A DNA stretch of 44,544 bases from contig JAICWQ010000005.1 in NCBI GenBank assembly GCA_025934755.1, forward strand, positions 1 through 44,544, read 5' to 3'. Positions 1 to 8,089 of this stretch are shown here, piece by piece; within the stretch, counting starts at the first letter, position 1; each line of letters begins with the position of its first letter. The position numbers and the translations under genes are program-made. The stretch is from Chthoniobacterales bacterium. GTDB taxonomy: Bacteria; Verrucomicrobiota; Verrucomicrobiia; Chthoniobacterales; UBA10450. The notes under the pieces are model-generated. The model searched no databases. It was not told where the DNA came from and saw only the letters and a list, made by a program, of their open reading frames with translations.

Positions 1-853
1 GAATGAACGCGATCTTGTTGTCAAGCTGCCATGGGACGTAATCGCTCGGCCCAATATGAATGTTTTCGTCGGCGAGACGCTCGTTCATGACCGATTGCAC
101 AGCTTCCGTCTTGGAAGTCTTCTTGGAACTGAGCCGGGTCCGGCTGAGCATGTTGAGGAAATCGGTGTTGCCACCGGTGTTGAGCTGATAAGTGCGCTCG
201 ACTTTTACCCCGCGTTTCCGGAAAAGATCGACAATGGTGCGATGCAGCACAGTGGCGCCGAGCTGCGATTTAATGTCGTCGCCAACGATCGGGAGATTTT
301 TGTCGGCAAAACGTTTCGCCCAGGCGGGATCGCTGGCAATGAAAACCGGGATGTTATTCACAAAGCCGACTCCGGCTTCGAGCGCGCAACTCGCGTAAAA
401 CTTCGCCGCTTCTTCCGAGCCGACCGGGAGATAATTTACCATGATCTCGGTCGCTGAGTCCTTCAGCTCGGAGATGATTTGCTCGCGGGTGGACTCTTTC
501 TCGAGCGGCAAAAATGTGCGAAGGGGGTCGTGATCGGCCATATGCGGCGCGAAACTGTCCATGACCACTCCCATCTTCACGATCGCGCCGGTGAGGCTGA
601 CTTTGTCGCAGAAAATGTGAGTGCAATTTGGGGGTGAAAAAATGGCTTTGGAGACATCGAGCCCGACTTTGCGGCGGTCGATATCGAAGGCAGCGACGAC
701 CTCGACGTCGCCGGGCCGGTAGGACCCGATTTGCTTGTGCATGAGGCCTACGGCGTTGCCGTTGGTGGCGGAGCCGCGATAAAAATTGATCCCCTGGACG
801 AGTGAGCTTGCACAATTGCCCACTCCAACGATGGCGACACGGATTTTTCTCAT
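1..853 (-). CDS. ino1: L-myo-inositol-1-phosphate synthase (3' end cut by window edge)
   Basis: The gene runs off the left edge, so it is absent from the ORF track; about 284 N-terminal residues are visible. Actinobacterial homologues have about 360-370, so roughly 75-80 C-terminal residues are missing. The enzyme converts glucose 6-phosphate to inositol 1-phosphate with NAD in the cytosol. My translation shows the NAD-binding start RVAIVGVGNCASSLVQG, then YLPVGSEEAAKFYA, GDDIKSQLGAT and near the edge HIGPSDYVPW, all hallmarks of the short actinobacterial/archaeal-type synthase. ATG at 853 is the natural start because the glycine-rich motif follows within ten residues. It is divergent from the efflux operon. 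With the CDP-inositol and ceramide genes 11-19 kb away it suggests inositol lipid synthesis. The 181-residue ORF at 354-899 is its frame shadow. Confidence 0.93.
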   Translation of the reverse strand, partial: MRKIRVAIVGVGNCASSLVQGINFYRGSATNGNAVGLMHKQIGSYRPGDVEVVAAFDIDRRKVGLDVSKAIFSPPNCTHIFCDKVSLTGAIVKMGVVMDSFAPHMADHDPLRTFLPLEKESTREQIISELKDSATEIMVNYLPVGSEEAAKFYASCALEAGVGFVNNIPVFIASDPAWAKRFADKNLPIVGDDIKSQLGATVLHRTIVDLFRKRGVKVERTYQLNTGGNTDFLNMLSRTRLSSKKTSKTEAVQSVMNERLADENIHIGPSDYVPWQLDNKIAFI

Positions 854-1010
854 GGGAAGGAAATCCTACCCGGAGCCCTGGGCTACGGGCAAGATGCAAT
901 GTAGCAGGTTTAAAGCATTAAGGTTAAGGTGGGCAGTGGATTGTCAGGTTTCACCGGAGGAGAAACCACGACCCGATTAAGGCGTGGAAAGTGCCGTAGA
1001 CAGAGCTAGC
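854..1010. promoter_or_regulatory. Divergent intergenic region between ino1 and the efflux operon
   Basis: This gap must hold the promoters of both divergent units. I see a small palindrome AGCCC-T-GGGCT at 874-884 close to the ino1 start, and an inverted repeat GGTTTC (947-952) / GAAACC (962-967) around CACCGGAGGA on the efflux side. Either could be an operator, but both are short. No convincing -35/-10 pair stands out. Confidence 0.25.
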
Positions 1011-2432
1011 ATGCAAGCATTTTCGAGGATGTTCGTTAGGACAAAACACGCCGCCTGCTTGATAATGATTCTCGGGGCCAACCTGGCCCCCGGGCTCTCC
1101 CCAATAACGCACGCGGAGCCACCCACTTATACAATCGAGCAGGGTGTGGCCCTGGCCGACAGCCAAAATCCCGACATTCTGATTGCCCGCAAGAAATTGG
1201 AAGCAGCGCGCGGAGGATTGGTCGAGGCCCGATCCGGTTACCTGCCCTCCGTCGTCTCTACAGGCTTCGCGGACAAACGCCAAACCCAGACGACCACTGA
1301 CCTGCGGAATGAGGACTACAACGCCTCGATCCGGGCCCTGGAAAACGTTTATACCGGCGGCGCCGTTTCGAACCAGGTCGCAATCGCACAACTGATGATC
1401 GAAAAACAACGATGCGACTTGGAGGAAGTCCGCAACAAAGTGGCGATGGATGTGCGGATCGGGTTTTACGATCTTCTGCTGAATCGGGCCAAAGTGCGGG
1501 TCCGCGAGAATTCGGTGCGAGTCCTAAACGAAGAAGTCAAGACCCAGGAGGAGCGGTTGAAGGCGGGAATTGTTGGAACCTTGAATGTTCGGCGGGCTCA
1601 GGTCGCGCTGGCCAATGAGCAACCGGAGTTGGCCAACGCCAAGACCGAGCTGGGCAATTCCTATCTTCGGTTGGGCGAACTTTTCGGGGTCGATTATCGC
1701 AAACAAGCGAACCAATTCGGGTTCGAAGTCGCCGGACAATTGCAATACGCCGCGCTTCATCCGGATTTGAACGAAAGTCTCGGCCGGGCTGACGCCAAAC
1801 GCGGCGAGATCAAAGCCCGGCAGCTCGACGTTGAGATCGAAGATCGACAATATCTGGTCGACCGCAGCGAACTGCGTCCGCACGTTCAACTTTTTTCCGG
1901 CTACGAAGTTTACAGCGAGCGCGACCCGAACGTCGGCCCGGAATTCAACCATGGGTATCTGGTTGGGGTAAACGCGACCTGGCATTTGTTCGACGGTTTC
2001 GCGACGAAAGGTCGAATGCAGGCCACGCATGCCCGCCGGGAAGCTGCGATGCAAGCTCTCGAGGCGGCGCGGCGATCCGTCGCGTCCGAAGTCCGGAGCG
2101 CGTTTCTCGATCTTCAGCAATCCGACAATGTGCTGGAGTCGGAAACCAAAAATGTTCAGACCGCCGACGAGTCGCTCGAAATCACGAAATCGAATCTCGC
2201 AGCCGGTCTGGGGACACAGCTCGATATTTTACAGGCGGCGGCCGACGTGACACGGACAAGGACGACGCGGCTGAGCGCAATCTATCTGCACAATGTGGCG
2301 CTGGCCCGCCTGGCCCGCGCCTGCGGCAGCACCCCCGACGCACTCGATTTCGCCTCGAACCGTTCGAGGAAACGAAACGAGCAACAAGCAGTGGATGTGG
2401 CGCGGCCGCCGGCAAAGATCACCACCCGATGA
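1011..2432 (+). CDS. TolC-family outer membrane efflux protein (first copy)
   Basis: A TolC/OEP-type outer membrane channel that would take substrates from a periplasmic adaptor across the outer membrane. The mature part starts with the OEP-like pattern 'TIEQGVALADSQNPDILIAR' and has two long Ala/Glu/Arg-rich helical halves, the second ending LGTQLDILQAAADVTRTRT, typical of the duplicated OEP fold. I chose ATG 1011 over the track's GTG 984 because it gives a compact signal peptide (Arg/Lys followed by ACLIMILGANLAPG, cleavage near THA); ATG 1029 is also possible. Length about 473 aa is normal for the family. Its stop overlaps the start of the next TolC-like gene by 4 bp (ATGA), so the two are translationally coupled. 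Confidence 0.88.
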   Translation: MQAFSRMFVRTKHAACLIMILGANLAPGLSPITHAEPPTYTIEQGVALADSQNPDILIARKKLEAARGGLVEARSGYLPSVVSTGFADKRQTQTTTDLRNEDYNASIRALENVYTGGAVSNQVAIAQLMIEKQRCDLEEVRNKVAMDVRIGFYDLLLNRAKVRVRENSVRVLNEEVKTQEERLKAGIVGTLNVRRAQVALANEQPELANAKTELGNSYLRLGELFGVDYRKQANQFGFEVAGQLQYAALHPDLNESLGRADAKRGEIKARQLDVEIEDRQYLVDRSELRPHVQLFSGYEVYSERDPNVGPEFNHGYLVGVNATWHLFDGFATKGRMQATHARREAAMQALEAARRSVASEVRSAFLDLQQSDNVLESETKNVQTADESLEITKSNLAAGLGTQLDILQAAADVTRTRTTRLSAIYLHNVALARLARACGSTPDALDFASNRSRKRNEQQAVDVARPPAKITTR

Positions 2433-3736
2433 GGCTTCGATTCAGCATCGCGGTTTTGTGGTTGTCGATTTTATCAGCGGCGCCTGCGATTACTCTCGAC
2501 GAAACACTCAAAGCAACGCTCGACAACAATCCAGCGATTCAGCAGGCGAAATTAAAACTCGAGCAGGCGGCAGGGCGCCGGCTCGTTTTTCGATCAGTGA
2601 TTTGGCCGAGCGTGAGATTAAATGTGCCGGGGGGTGTGCAAGGCGGAGATCGCGCAGGCAGCACCACGACTAAACTTTTCGGATTCGTGCGCGGTTCGTT
2701 GACTCAGCCTCTGGTGGACGCTTCGATTCCGCACTCGCTCCGCCGGGGCGATATCGAGGTCTTGATCGCTGAACAACAACTCAACCTCGCAGTCGAAGAA
2801 CAGCTCCACGCCGCGAGGGTGGCATTTTATTCCGCCGTGTATCAGCGGGAACTGCGGTCGCTTCGTGAAAAACAGCGGTCGCATCTGGACGAAAACGTCG
2901 CCAGTCAAAGCGACCGCTACAATGCCGGCCTGGTCGATCGAAGCGCGTTTACCACCGCAACAGTCGAAGCGCGCGGGCTAGACCCGATGGTGGAAGAGGC
3001 GCAACGCAGTTATGCAGGGGCCCAATTGCAACTTGGACAGGCGATGGCGGCCGATCTGAAATCGGGCGCGCCGCTGCCGGAACCGCAGGGCGAATTGACC
3101 TTCGCCACCGTCGAGGTCGATTTGAACAAGGAAATCAATACTGCGCTCGAGCAGCGGACCGATATCAAACTTGCGCGGCTCCTGGTTCGCGCCGCCAATG
3201 AAGACGAGCGCATCATTGCGGCCGGATATTATCCGTCGGCCACCGGCAGCTTTACCGGCGATTATATTCCGGTCCATGGAATTCATCGCGAAGGATCCAC
3301 GAGCCGGAACCAGGATTTTGTCGGGTCGGAAATTCGGGAAGGCGCGGCCTACACCTGGCAGGTGATTGATACTGGCAAAGTGGGTGGGGCGGTTCTAAAA
3401 GCGCGCTCGGCCAGGGAAATTAACGAGCTCGAGTTGAAAAAGCTGGAAGCGAACGTCGGCCAACAACTGTCCCGCATACGCAACCAGCTTGCCGGACTCG
3501 CTGAGCGTCACAATGCGCTCATCGCCGGAGCTACTAACGCCGAGCAGGCTGCCGTCGCGGTTCAGCAAAATCTCGGGAGCGGCCTCGCTTCCCAACTCGA
3601 ATACCGGGTGGCCGAGAGCAGTTATTTGAAAACGCAGAGCGGGCTCCTGGAAGCGAGCTATTTGCAAAACGTGGCCCTGGCCGAATGGGACCGGGCCACC
3701 GGACGCTATTTTCAATTTTCGGAAGATATGCGTTAG
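2429..3736 (+). CDS. TolC-family outer membrane efflux protein (second copy)
   Basis: A second OEP/TolC-family protein (435 aa) directly coupled to the first by an ATGA overlap. It has a signal peptide (MRLRFSIAVLWLSILSAAPA) and then the family pattern LDETLKATLDNNPAIQQAKLKLEQAAG. The C-terminal half again ends in the expected helical stretch (GSGLASQLEYRVAESSYLKT). The two copies are clearly diverged from each other, so this is not a recent duplication. Trimeric TolC channels could in principle be heteromeric, or each may serve a different pump; the sequence cannot decide. The adaptor gene follows 9 bp downstream. Confidence 0.87.
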   Translation: MRLRFSIAVLWLSILSAAPAITLDETLKATLDNNPAIQQAKLKLEQAAGRRLVFRSVIWPSVRLNVPGGVQGGDRAGSTTTKLFGFVRGSLTQPLVDASIPHSLRRGDIEVLIAEQQLNLAVEEQLHAARVAFYSAVYQRELRSLREKQRSHLDENVASQSDRYNAGLVDRSAFTTATVEARGLDPMVEEAQRSYAGAQLQLGQAMAADLKSGAPLPEPQGELTFATVEVDLNKEINTALEQRTDIKLARLLVRAANEDERIIAAGYYPSATGSFTGDYIPVHGIHREGSTSRNQDFVGSEIREGAAYTWQVIDTGKVGGAVLKARSAREINELELKKLEANVGQQLSRIRNQLAGLAERHNALIAGATNAEQAAVAVQQNLGSGLASQLEYRVAESSYLKTQSGLLEASYLQNVALAEWDRATGRYFQFSEDMR

Positions 3737-3745
3737 TTCCAGTTC

Positions 3746-4894
3746 TTGAAAGTTCCCGAATCCAGACGGCTTTTGGCCGTTGCGGTCGTGCTGCTGATCC
3801 TGATTTGCGGTGCCGCTTATTATTTTTTCATGCCGGTGGCGGAAGTCGCCGTTGTCCGGCGCGGAACTGCCATCTCCGCCGTTTATGGAACGGTGCGGAT
3901 CGAGCCGGCATTTGTGGTCCACGTGCGCGCCCAGAATTCCGGGTTCATCCAACTGGCCGAGGAGTTTTCCGCCGGGCGGGGCGCGATCGGCAAGAGCGTG
4001 ACCAAGGGACAGTTGCTCGCCACAATCGCCGATGAGGCGACCGCGCGACAATTGAAACAGGCGCGAACGGATCTCAAGGCAGCGATCGAGCGCGCAAAAT
4101 TGCCTTTGCCATCGGAAGAACCGCTCAAGGCCGCGGAAGATAATTTGCGCAGACTCGAACAAGTCGTCGCAACCGGCAACGTGCCGGCGGTTGATTACGA
4201 AAGGGCCAAGAGCGAAGTGAATCGTTTGCGCGCTCAACGCGATAACGAGCGGATCGAGCGGGATCGCAACTTGCAGGCGCTCGACGAAGGGCAAAAGAAA
4301 TTGGAGTCCCAATTGCGCGCATCAGAAATCCGCGCCCCGATGGACGGCCTCCTCAGCGCGGTTCTGACCATCGATGGGGAGCTGGTGAACGAAGGAGGTC
4401 AGCTTTTCACGGTTTCGTCGCAGAAGACGTTCGTGCGCGGTGAAGTAAACGAGGAAGACGTCGGCGAAGTGAAACCCGGGATGAAAGCGAAAGTGCAGCT
4501 CTATGCCTATCGCAACACCGTCTTTGAAGCGAAAGTCTCCTCGATTCAACCGGCGGCCGATCCCGACACCCAACGCTACACCGTTATCCTGGAGATGGAA
4601 AAGCCGCCGGACAATTTGATGGCCGGCATGACCGGCGAAATGAACATCATTACCGGCACGCACGAGAACGCGTTGCTCGTGCCAACCCGCGCCGTTCTGG
4701 TCGATCAAGCGCTGGTGATAAAACGTGGGCTTGTCCAAAAACGAACAATCAAAGTTGGTTTCCGGACACTCGACGTCAGCGAAGCATTAAGTGGCGTTTC
4801 GGCCGGAGATCGCATCGTTGTTTCAGACCAGGACCGGCTCCACAACGGACAGCCAGTGCGACAACGCCGAGTCGAATTTTCTCCGAAACCGTGA
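3746..4894 (+). CDS. HlyD/MacA-type periplasmic adaptor subunit
   Basis: Membrane fusion protein linking an inner membrane ABC transporter to a TolC channel. It starts at TTG 3746, 9 bp after the previous stop, with one N-terminal membrane anchor (LLAVAVVLLILICGAAYYFF). The order is anchor, first half of the barrel-sandwich (about residues 35-85), a coiled-coil hairpin (about 85-190, rich in Glu/Arg/Gln), the second lipoyl half (SEIRAPMDGLLSAVLTIDGE), a beta-barrel domain and a membrane-proximal domain (VPTRAVLVDQALVIKRG). Length 382 aa matches MacA-like adaptors. Its end overlaps the permease gene by 4 bp. Confidence 0.9.
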   Translation: MKVPESRRLLAVAVVLLILICGAAYYFFMPVAEVAVVRRGTAISAVYGTVRIEPAFVVHVRAQNSGFIQLAEEFSAGRGAIGKSVTKGQLLATIADEATARQLKQARTDLKAAIERAKLPLPSEEPLKAAEDNLRRLEQVVATGNVPAVDYERAKSEVNRLRAQRDNERIERDRNLQALDEGQKKLESQLRASEIRAPMDGLLSAVLTIDGELVNEGGQLFTVSSQKTFVRGEVNEEDVGEVKPGMKAKVQLYAYRNTVFEAKVSSIQPAADPDTQRYTVILEMEKPPDNLMAGMTGEMNIITGTHENALLVPTRAVLVDQALVIKRGLVQKRTIKVGFRTLDVSEALSGVSAGDRIVVSDQDRLHNGQPVRQRRVEFSPKP

Positions 4895-6129
4895 GCGCCT
4901 CGCTCTACATTGCGTTGCGTTTTGCCACGCATCGCAAACGCGCCCTCCTGCTCAGCCTCGTCGGAGTTGTTTTCGGGGTCGGCATTTTCATCTGCACCCA
5001 GGCCCAAACCCAGGGGTTCCTGCAGTTTTTTATCGATTCCACCATCGGCAGCAATGGCGCACTCACCTTGCGGTCCCGATTTCAACCGCGTTATGAGGGA
5101 CTGGTGGTTCCGACGAAAAACGTCAACGCTCTCCCCGCGCGGCGCAATTATTTCGAAGGCATTCACGACGTCAGCGAAATTATGCGGGTAAGCCGGCAAT
5201 TTTCCAACGTGGTCGCGTGCTCACCGGTGCTTCGCGGTAATGTCAGCGCCCGGTCGGGATTCGAGACCACCACAGTGGAGCTTTTCGGAATTGACCCGCC
5301 CTCCCACCTGCGCACGACCGACCTGGCCAAACAAATCATCGATGGCAAATTTGATGATTTTACTAACAACACCAGTTCGGTGATTCTCGGCTATAAACTG
5401 GCCGACCAGCTCGAGGTCGGGTGCGGCGATTCAATCCAATTGCTTTCGCCAAGCGGCGAGTATTGGCGTTTCATCGTCGCGGCCATCGCGCGCAGCGGAG
5501 TCGGCGCGATCGATTCCACGCGGGTGTACGCCCAAACCCGCGTCGCTCAGCGGCTGCTCAAGAAACCGTATCAAGCGTCCATGATCATCTATAAACTGCG
5601 CGACCCGGATCGTGCTCCGGCGCTGGCGACGCATTTCGAGACTTTATTTCAACATTCGTCGCAAAGCTGGCAGGAGCGCGAGGAATCGACTCTGCAATTG
5701 TTCATCATGCTTCGCTTATCGGCCGCGATCACGGTCTCGCTGATGATTCTTTTGGCCGGTTTCGGAATTTTCAACGTCCTGACCATGTCCGTGCTTTCCA
5801 AGGTCAGGGAGATCGCAATTTTACGCTCGATGGGCTATCGCCAAGTTGATATCTCGGCGATTTTTCTCTGGCAAGGAGCTCTCATTGCGACAGTCGGCTC
5901 ATTGATCGGCTGTTTTTTGGGCGCATTACTGACCTGGATCATTTCCAAGGTTCCGATTCACATCCGCGGTTTGCTCTACACCAATCATTTTTTGGTGGTG
6001 TGGGACTGGCGACATTATTTTTGGGCAACGGTCCTTGCCGGGATTGCCGTGTTCATCGCCAGCTATGTTCCGGCCAAACGCGCGGCCCTGTTGCAACCCG
6101 TGGATACGTTGCGGGGATCGAGTTTATGA
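4891..6129 (+). CDS. FtsX/MacB-like ABC transporter permease
   Basis: Inner membrane permease of the MacB/LolCE type, 412 aa, starting with GTG 4891 inside an ATGA-like overlap with the adaptor gene. One N-terminal membrane segment (about residues 17-36, LLLSLVGVVFGVGIFICTQ) is followed by a large periplasmic domain (about 40-270), then three membrane segments in the FtsX domain (about 275-405) with the family stretch LTMSVLSKVREIAILRSMGY and a cytoplasmic coupling-helix region. It lacks a fused ATPase; that is the next gene. Substrate is unknown: MacAB-like pumps export macrolides, peptides or lipids, and a lipid or glycolipid substrate is tempting given the neighbours but is not shown. Confidence 0.88.
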   Translation: MSASLYIALRFATHRKRALLLSLVGVVFGVGIFICTQAQTQGFLQFFIDSTIGSNGALTLRSRFQPRYEGLVVPTKNVNALPARRNYFEGIHDVSEIMRVSRQFSNVVACSPVLRGNVSARSGFETTTVELFGIDPPSHLRTTDLAKQIIDGKFDDFTNNTSSVILGYKLADQLEVGCGDSIQLLSPSGEYWRFIVAAIARSGVGAIDSTRVYAQTRVAQRLLKKPYQASMIIYKLRDPDRAPALATHFETLFQHSSQSWQEREESTLQLFIMLRLSAAITVSLMILLAGFGIFNVLTMSVLSKVREIAILRSMGYRQVDISAIFLWQGALIATVGSLIGCFLGALLTWIISKVPIHIRGLLYTNHFLVVWDWRHYFWATVLAGIAVFIASYVPAKRAALLQPVDTLRGSSL

Positions 6130-6130
6130 A

Positions 6131-6190
6131 CGGCCTCACTCATTTGTTAATAACGGCTTACTCGTTAGCCCGCAGCCTTGGCGGAGGCCG
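6131..6190 (+). promoter_or_regulatory. Inverted repeat enclosing the ribosome binding site of the ABC ATPase
   Basis: A perfect 7-bp inverted repeat CGGCCTC (6131-6137) / GAGGCCG (6184-6190) spans the whole gap between permease and ATPase genes. The downstream arm contains the GGAGG Shine-Dalgarno (6183-6187) that sits 3 bp before ATG 6191. A nested GGCT/AGCC pair lies inside. If it folds in the mRNA the ribosome binding site would be sequestered, which could lower ATPase translation relative to upstream subunits. This is a structural reading only; no fold energy was computed. Confidence 0.35.
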
Positions 6191-6904
6191 ATGAAGGGCG
6201 ACATTTCACTCAGCTGCCGGGATCTCGAGCGTTTCCTCGGGGAAGAGGAAGAGCGGGTGCATGCTCTGCGCGGGGTGTCCCTGAATGTAGAAACCGGAAG
6301 CCTGCACGCGGTGGTCGGCCCGTCCGGCTGCGGCAAGAGCACTTTGCTTTACATCCTGGGTCTGCTTGATGTGCCTGACGCCGGTTCGGTGGAAGTTGGC
6401 TCGACCCTGATCTCGGGTTTGACTGATGAAGAGCTGGCCCGACGGCGAAACGAACTAATTGGTTTCATTTTCCAATTTCACTTTCTAATGGAGGACTTCA
6501 CCGCGCACGAAAACGTGATGATCCCGATGCGCCGCCTCGGTCAAATGAGCGATGAGGAAATGGCCGATCGGGCCGCTGATTTATTGAAGGCGGTAGCTCT
6601 GGGCAATAAATTGCGACGTCAAAGCCGTCATCTTTCCGGAGGCGAACAACAACGGGTGGCGATCGCCCGCGCCTTGGCGAACGATCCGCAAGTGATTCTG
6701 GCGGATGAACCGACGGGAAATCTCGACACCGACAATTCGCAGCGAGCCTTTGAGCTGCTGTCAAACATTGTGCGCGAGCGTGAGAAGGCTCTTTTGCTCG
6801 TCACCCACAACCGCTTCATTGCTGACGCCTGTGATTGGGTCCACGAAATGAAAGACGGCCGCATCATCGCCAGCCACCCGCACGGAGAGCGAATTTCAGT
6901 GTGA
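6191..6904 (+). CDS. ABC transporter ATP-binding protein (LolD/MacB-type)
   Basis: ATPase of the efflux system, 237 aa from ATG 6191; the track's longer ORF from 6035 only extends into the permease gene in another frame. Visible motifs are Walker A GPSGCGKST, Q-loop FIFQFHFLMEDFTAHEN, signature LSGGEQQRVAIARAL, Walker B VILADEPTGNLDT and the H-loop LLVTHN. The closest family is LolD/FtsE/MacB-N, consistent with the FtsX-type permease upstream. GGAGG lies just before the start. Its last 9 bp overlap the 3' end of the convergent glycosyltransferase gene, and no terminator is visible between them. Confidence 0.92.
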   Translation: MKGDISLSCRDLERFLGEEEERVHALRGVSLNVETGSLHAVVGPSGCGKSTLLYILGLLDVPDAGSVEVGSTLISGLTDEELARRRNELIGFIFQFHFLMEDFTAHENVMIPMRRLGQMSDEEMADRAADLLKAVALGNKLRRQSRHLSGGEQQRVAIARALANDPQVILADEPTGNLDTDNSQRAFELLSNIVREREKALLLVTHNRFIADACDWVHEMKDGRIIASHPHGERISV

Positions 6905-8089
6905 CGGCAGGCTTGCGCCACCCGGTTGAAGATAAGCGAGAAGTTTCTCGATGTAATCGGACCAGGAACGGAATTTTCGGGCGCGAGCTTCAGCCGAAAG
7001 TCGCGAATATGATTGTCGGTCCTCCAACAAACTCTTAACGCCGTTAGCGAGGGCGGCACTTTGTGTTTGGTCGACAATCAAGCAACCGCCACCACGGGCG
7101 ATCTCGCCCAAGGCACCGTTTCCGCCGCAAACGCATGGTTTGCCATGCCAGAGACTCTCGGCAATCGGCAGACCGAACCCTTCCATCAATGACGGGTAAA
7201 CCGTGAAGATGCATTCGCGATAAACCGCGTGCAGCGTCTTATCGTCGACATGCTTTAACCAAAGCAGCGACCGGCCTTTTGATCTCAGTGCCCGAATCTT
7301 CCTCGATACGGAAAAATTCCCGGCCCAGGCCCCGACCAGCTTCAATTCAAATTCAAGGCCACTTGCCCATAACCGCTCAGCTGCATCCAAGAGCGCGAGA
7401 TGATTCTTGCGGGGGACGAACGTGCTAACACAAAGCACAACCTTCGATTTCGCACCAGCATCTGAAGAAACTCGTTCACGATCATCGAATTCCAGGGGCC
7501 AGCCTTCGACGAATGTTTCCGGCATCTTACGAATTCCGAATTCCTTCCAAAAGGCAATGAGATCGTCCCGCGACTGCTCCGAAATGCAAATGACACAATC
7601 GAACGCGGCCAGCGCTTTCAGATACTCGCGAAACTTCTTCGTGGTTTGCTTTCCATGCATCCCGAGCCGCTCCATCGCAGCATCATGAAAAATGACAACC
7701 GACCGGACCCCGGTTTTGCGAATCAGCTCCGGCAGCCGGCGCCGGCGCGAATCCCCGAAATGATCCGGCACAAGAAAAACGTCGCCGGGCGTGACCTCGC
7801 TTGAAAGATCGACACGTTTGCGACGAATAAGCCGCCGCAGTTCACCGGGAAGTTTTTCACCACGAAATTCCGGCAGAGCAACGGGGCGGCCGTATCCTTT
7901 AAACGGCGTCCTGAGATAAACCGACTCAGTGTTGCCCAGCCGATGGTAAAAATGGCCAAGCCGACTCCAACAAAGCGGTGTAACCGAAACGCGCTGCTCA
8001 AGCTCCGCGAAAAGACGCCGGGTCGTCCGCTGCATTCCGGTGTTTCGAGGCGACCGGCAGGAATTGGTTACATCGATAAAGATATTCAT
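6896..8089 (-). CDS. Glycosyltransferase family 4 (group 1)
   Basis: A retaining GT-B glycosyltransferase, about 397 aa. I place the start at ATG 8089 (MNIFIDVTNSCRSPRNTGMQR), because this makes a 4-bp ATGA overlap with the upstream GT-C gene and puts the N-terminal Rossmann strand at the front; the track start adds seven residues. The C-terminal domain carries the family signature YPSLMEGFGLPIAESLWHGK with the EX7E pair, and LCVSTFVPRKNH as the donor-domain start. The N-terminal 'TGMQR' style recalls O-antigen mannosyltransferases. Donor and acceptor are unknown; it could decorate LPS, an exopolysaccharide or an inositol lipid. Confidence 0.87.
   Translation of the reverse strand: MNIFIDVTNSCRSPRNTGMQRTTRRLFAELEQRVSVTPLCWSRLGHFYHRLGNTESVYLRTPFKGYGRPVALPEFRGEKLPGELRRLIRRKRVDLSSEVTPGDVFLVPDHFGDSRRRRLPELIRKTGVRSVVIFHDAAMERLGMHGKQTTKKFREYLKALAAFDCVICISEQSRDDLIAFWKEFGIRKMPETFVEGWPLEFDDRERVSSDAGAKSKVVLCVSTFVPRKNHLALLDAAERLWASGLEFELKLVGAWAGNFSVSRKIRALRSKGRSLLWLKHVDDKTLHAVYRECIFTVYPSLMEGFGLPIAESLWHGKPCVCGGNGALGEIARGGGCLIVDQTQSAALANGVKSLLEDRQSYSRLSAEARARKFRSWSDYIEKLLAYLQPGGASLPSH

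Noticed and set aside
354-899. Minus-strand ORF of 181 aa at the left end
   Set aside because: Frame shadow of ino1, whose real frame continues off the window edge and carries clear family motifs.
3395-4312. Minus-strand ORF of 305 aa over the efflux genes
   Set aside because: Antisense to two well supported genes and without motifs.
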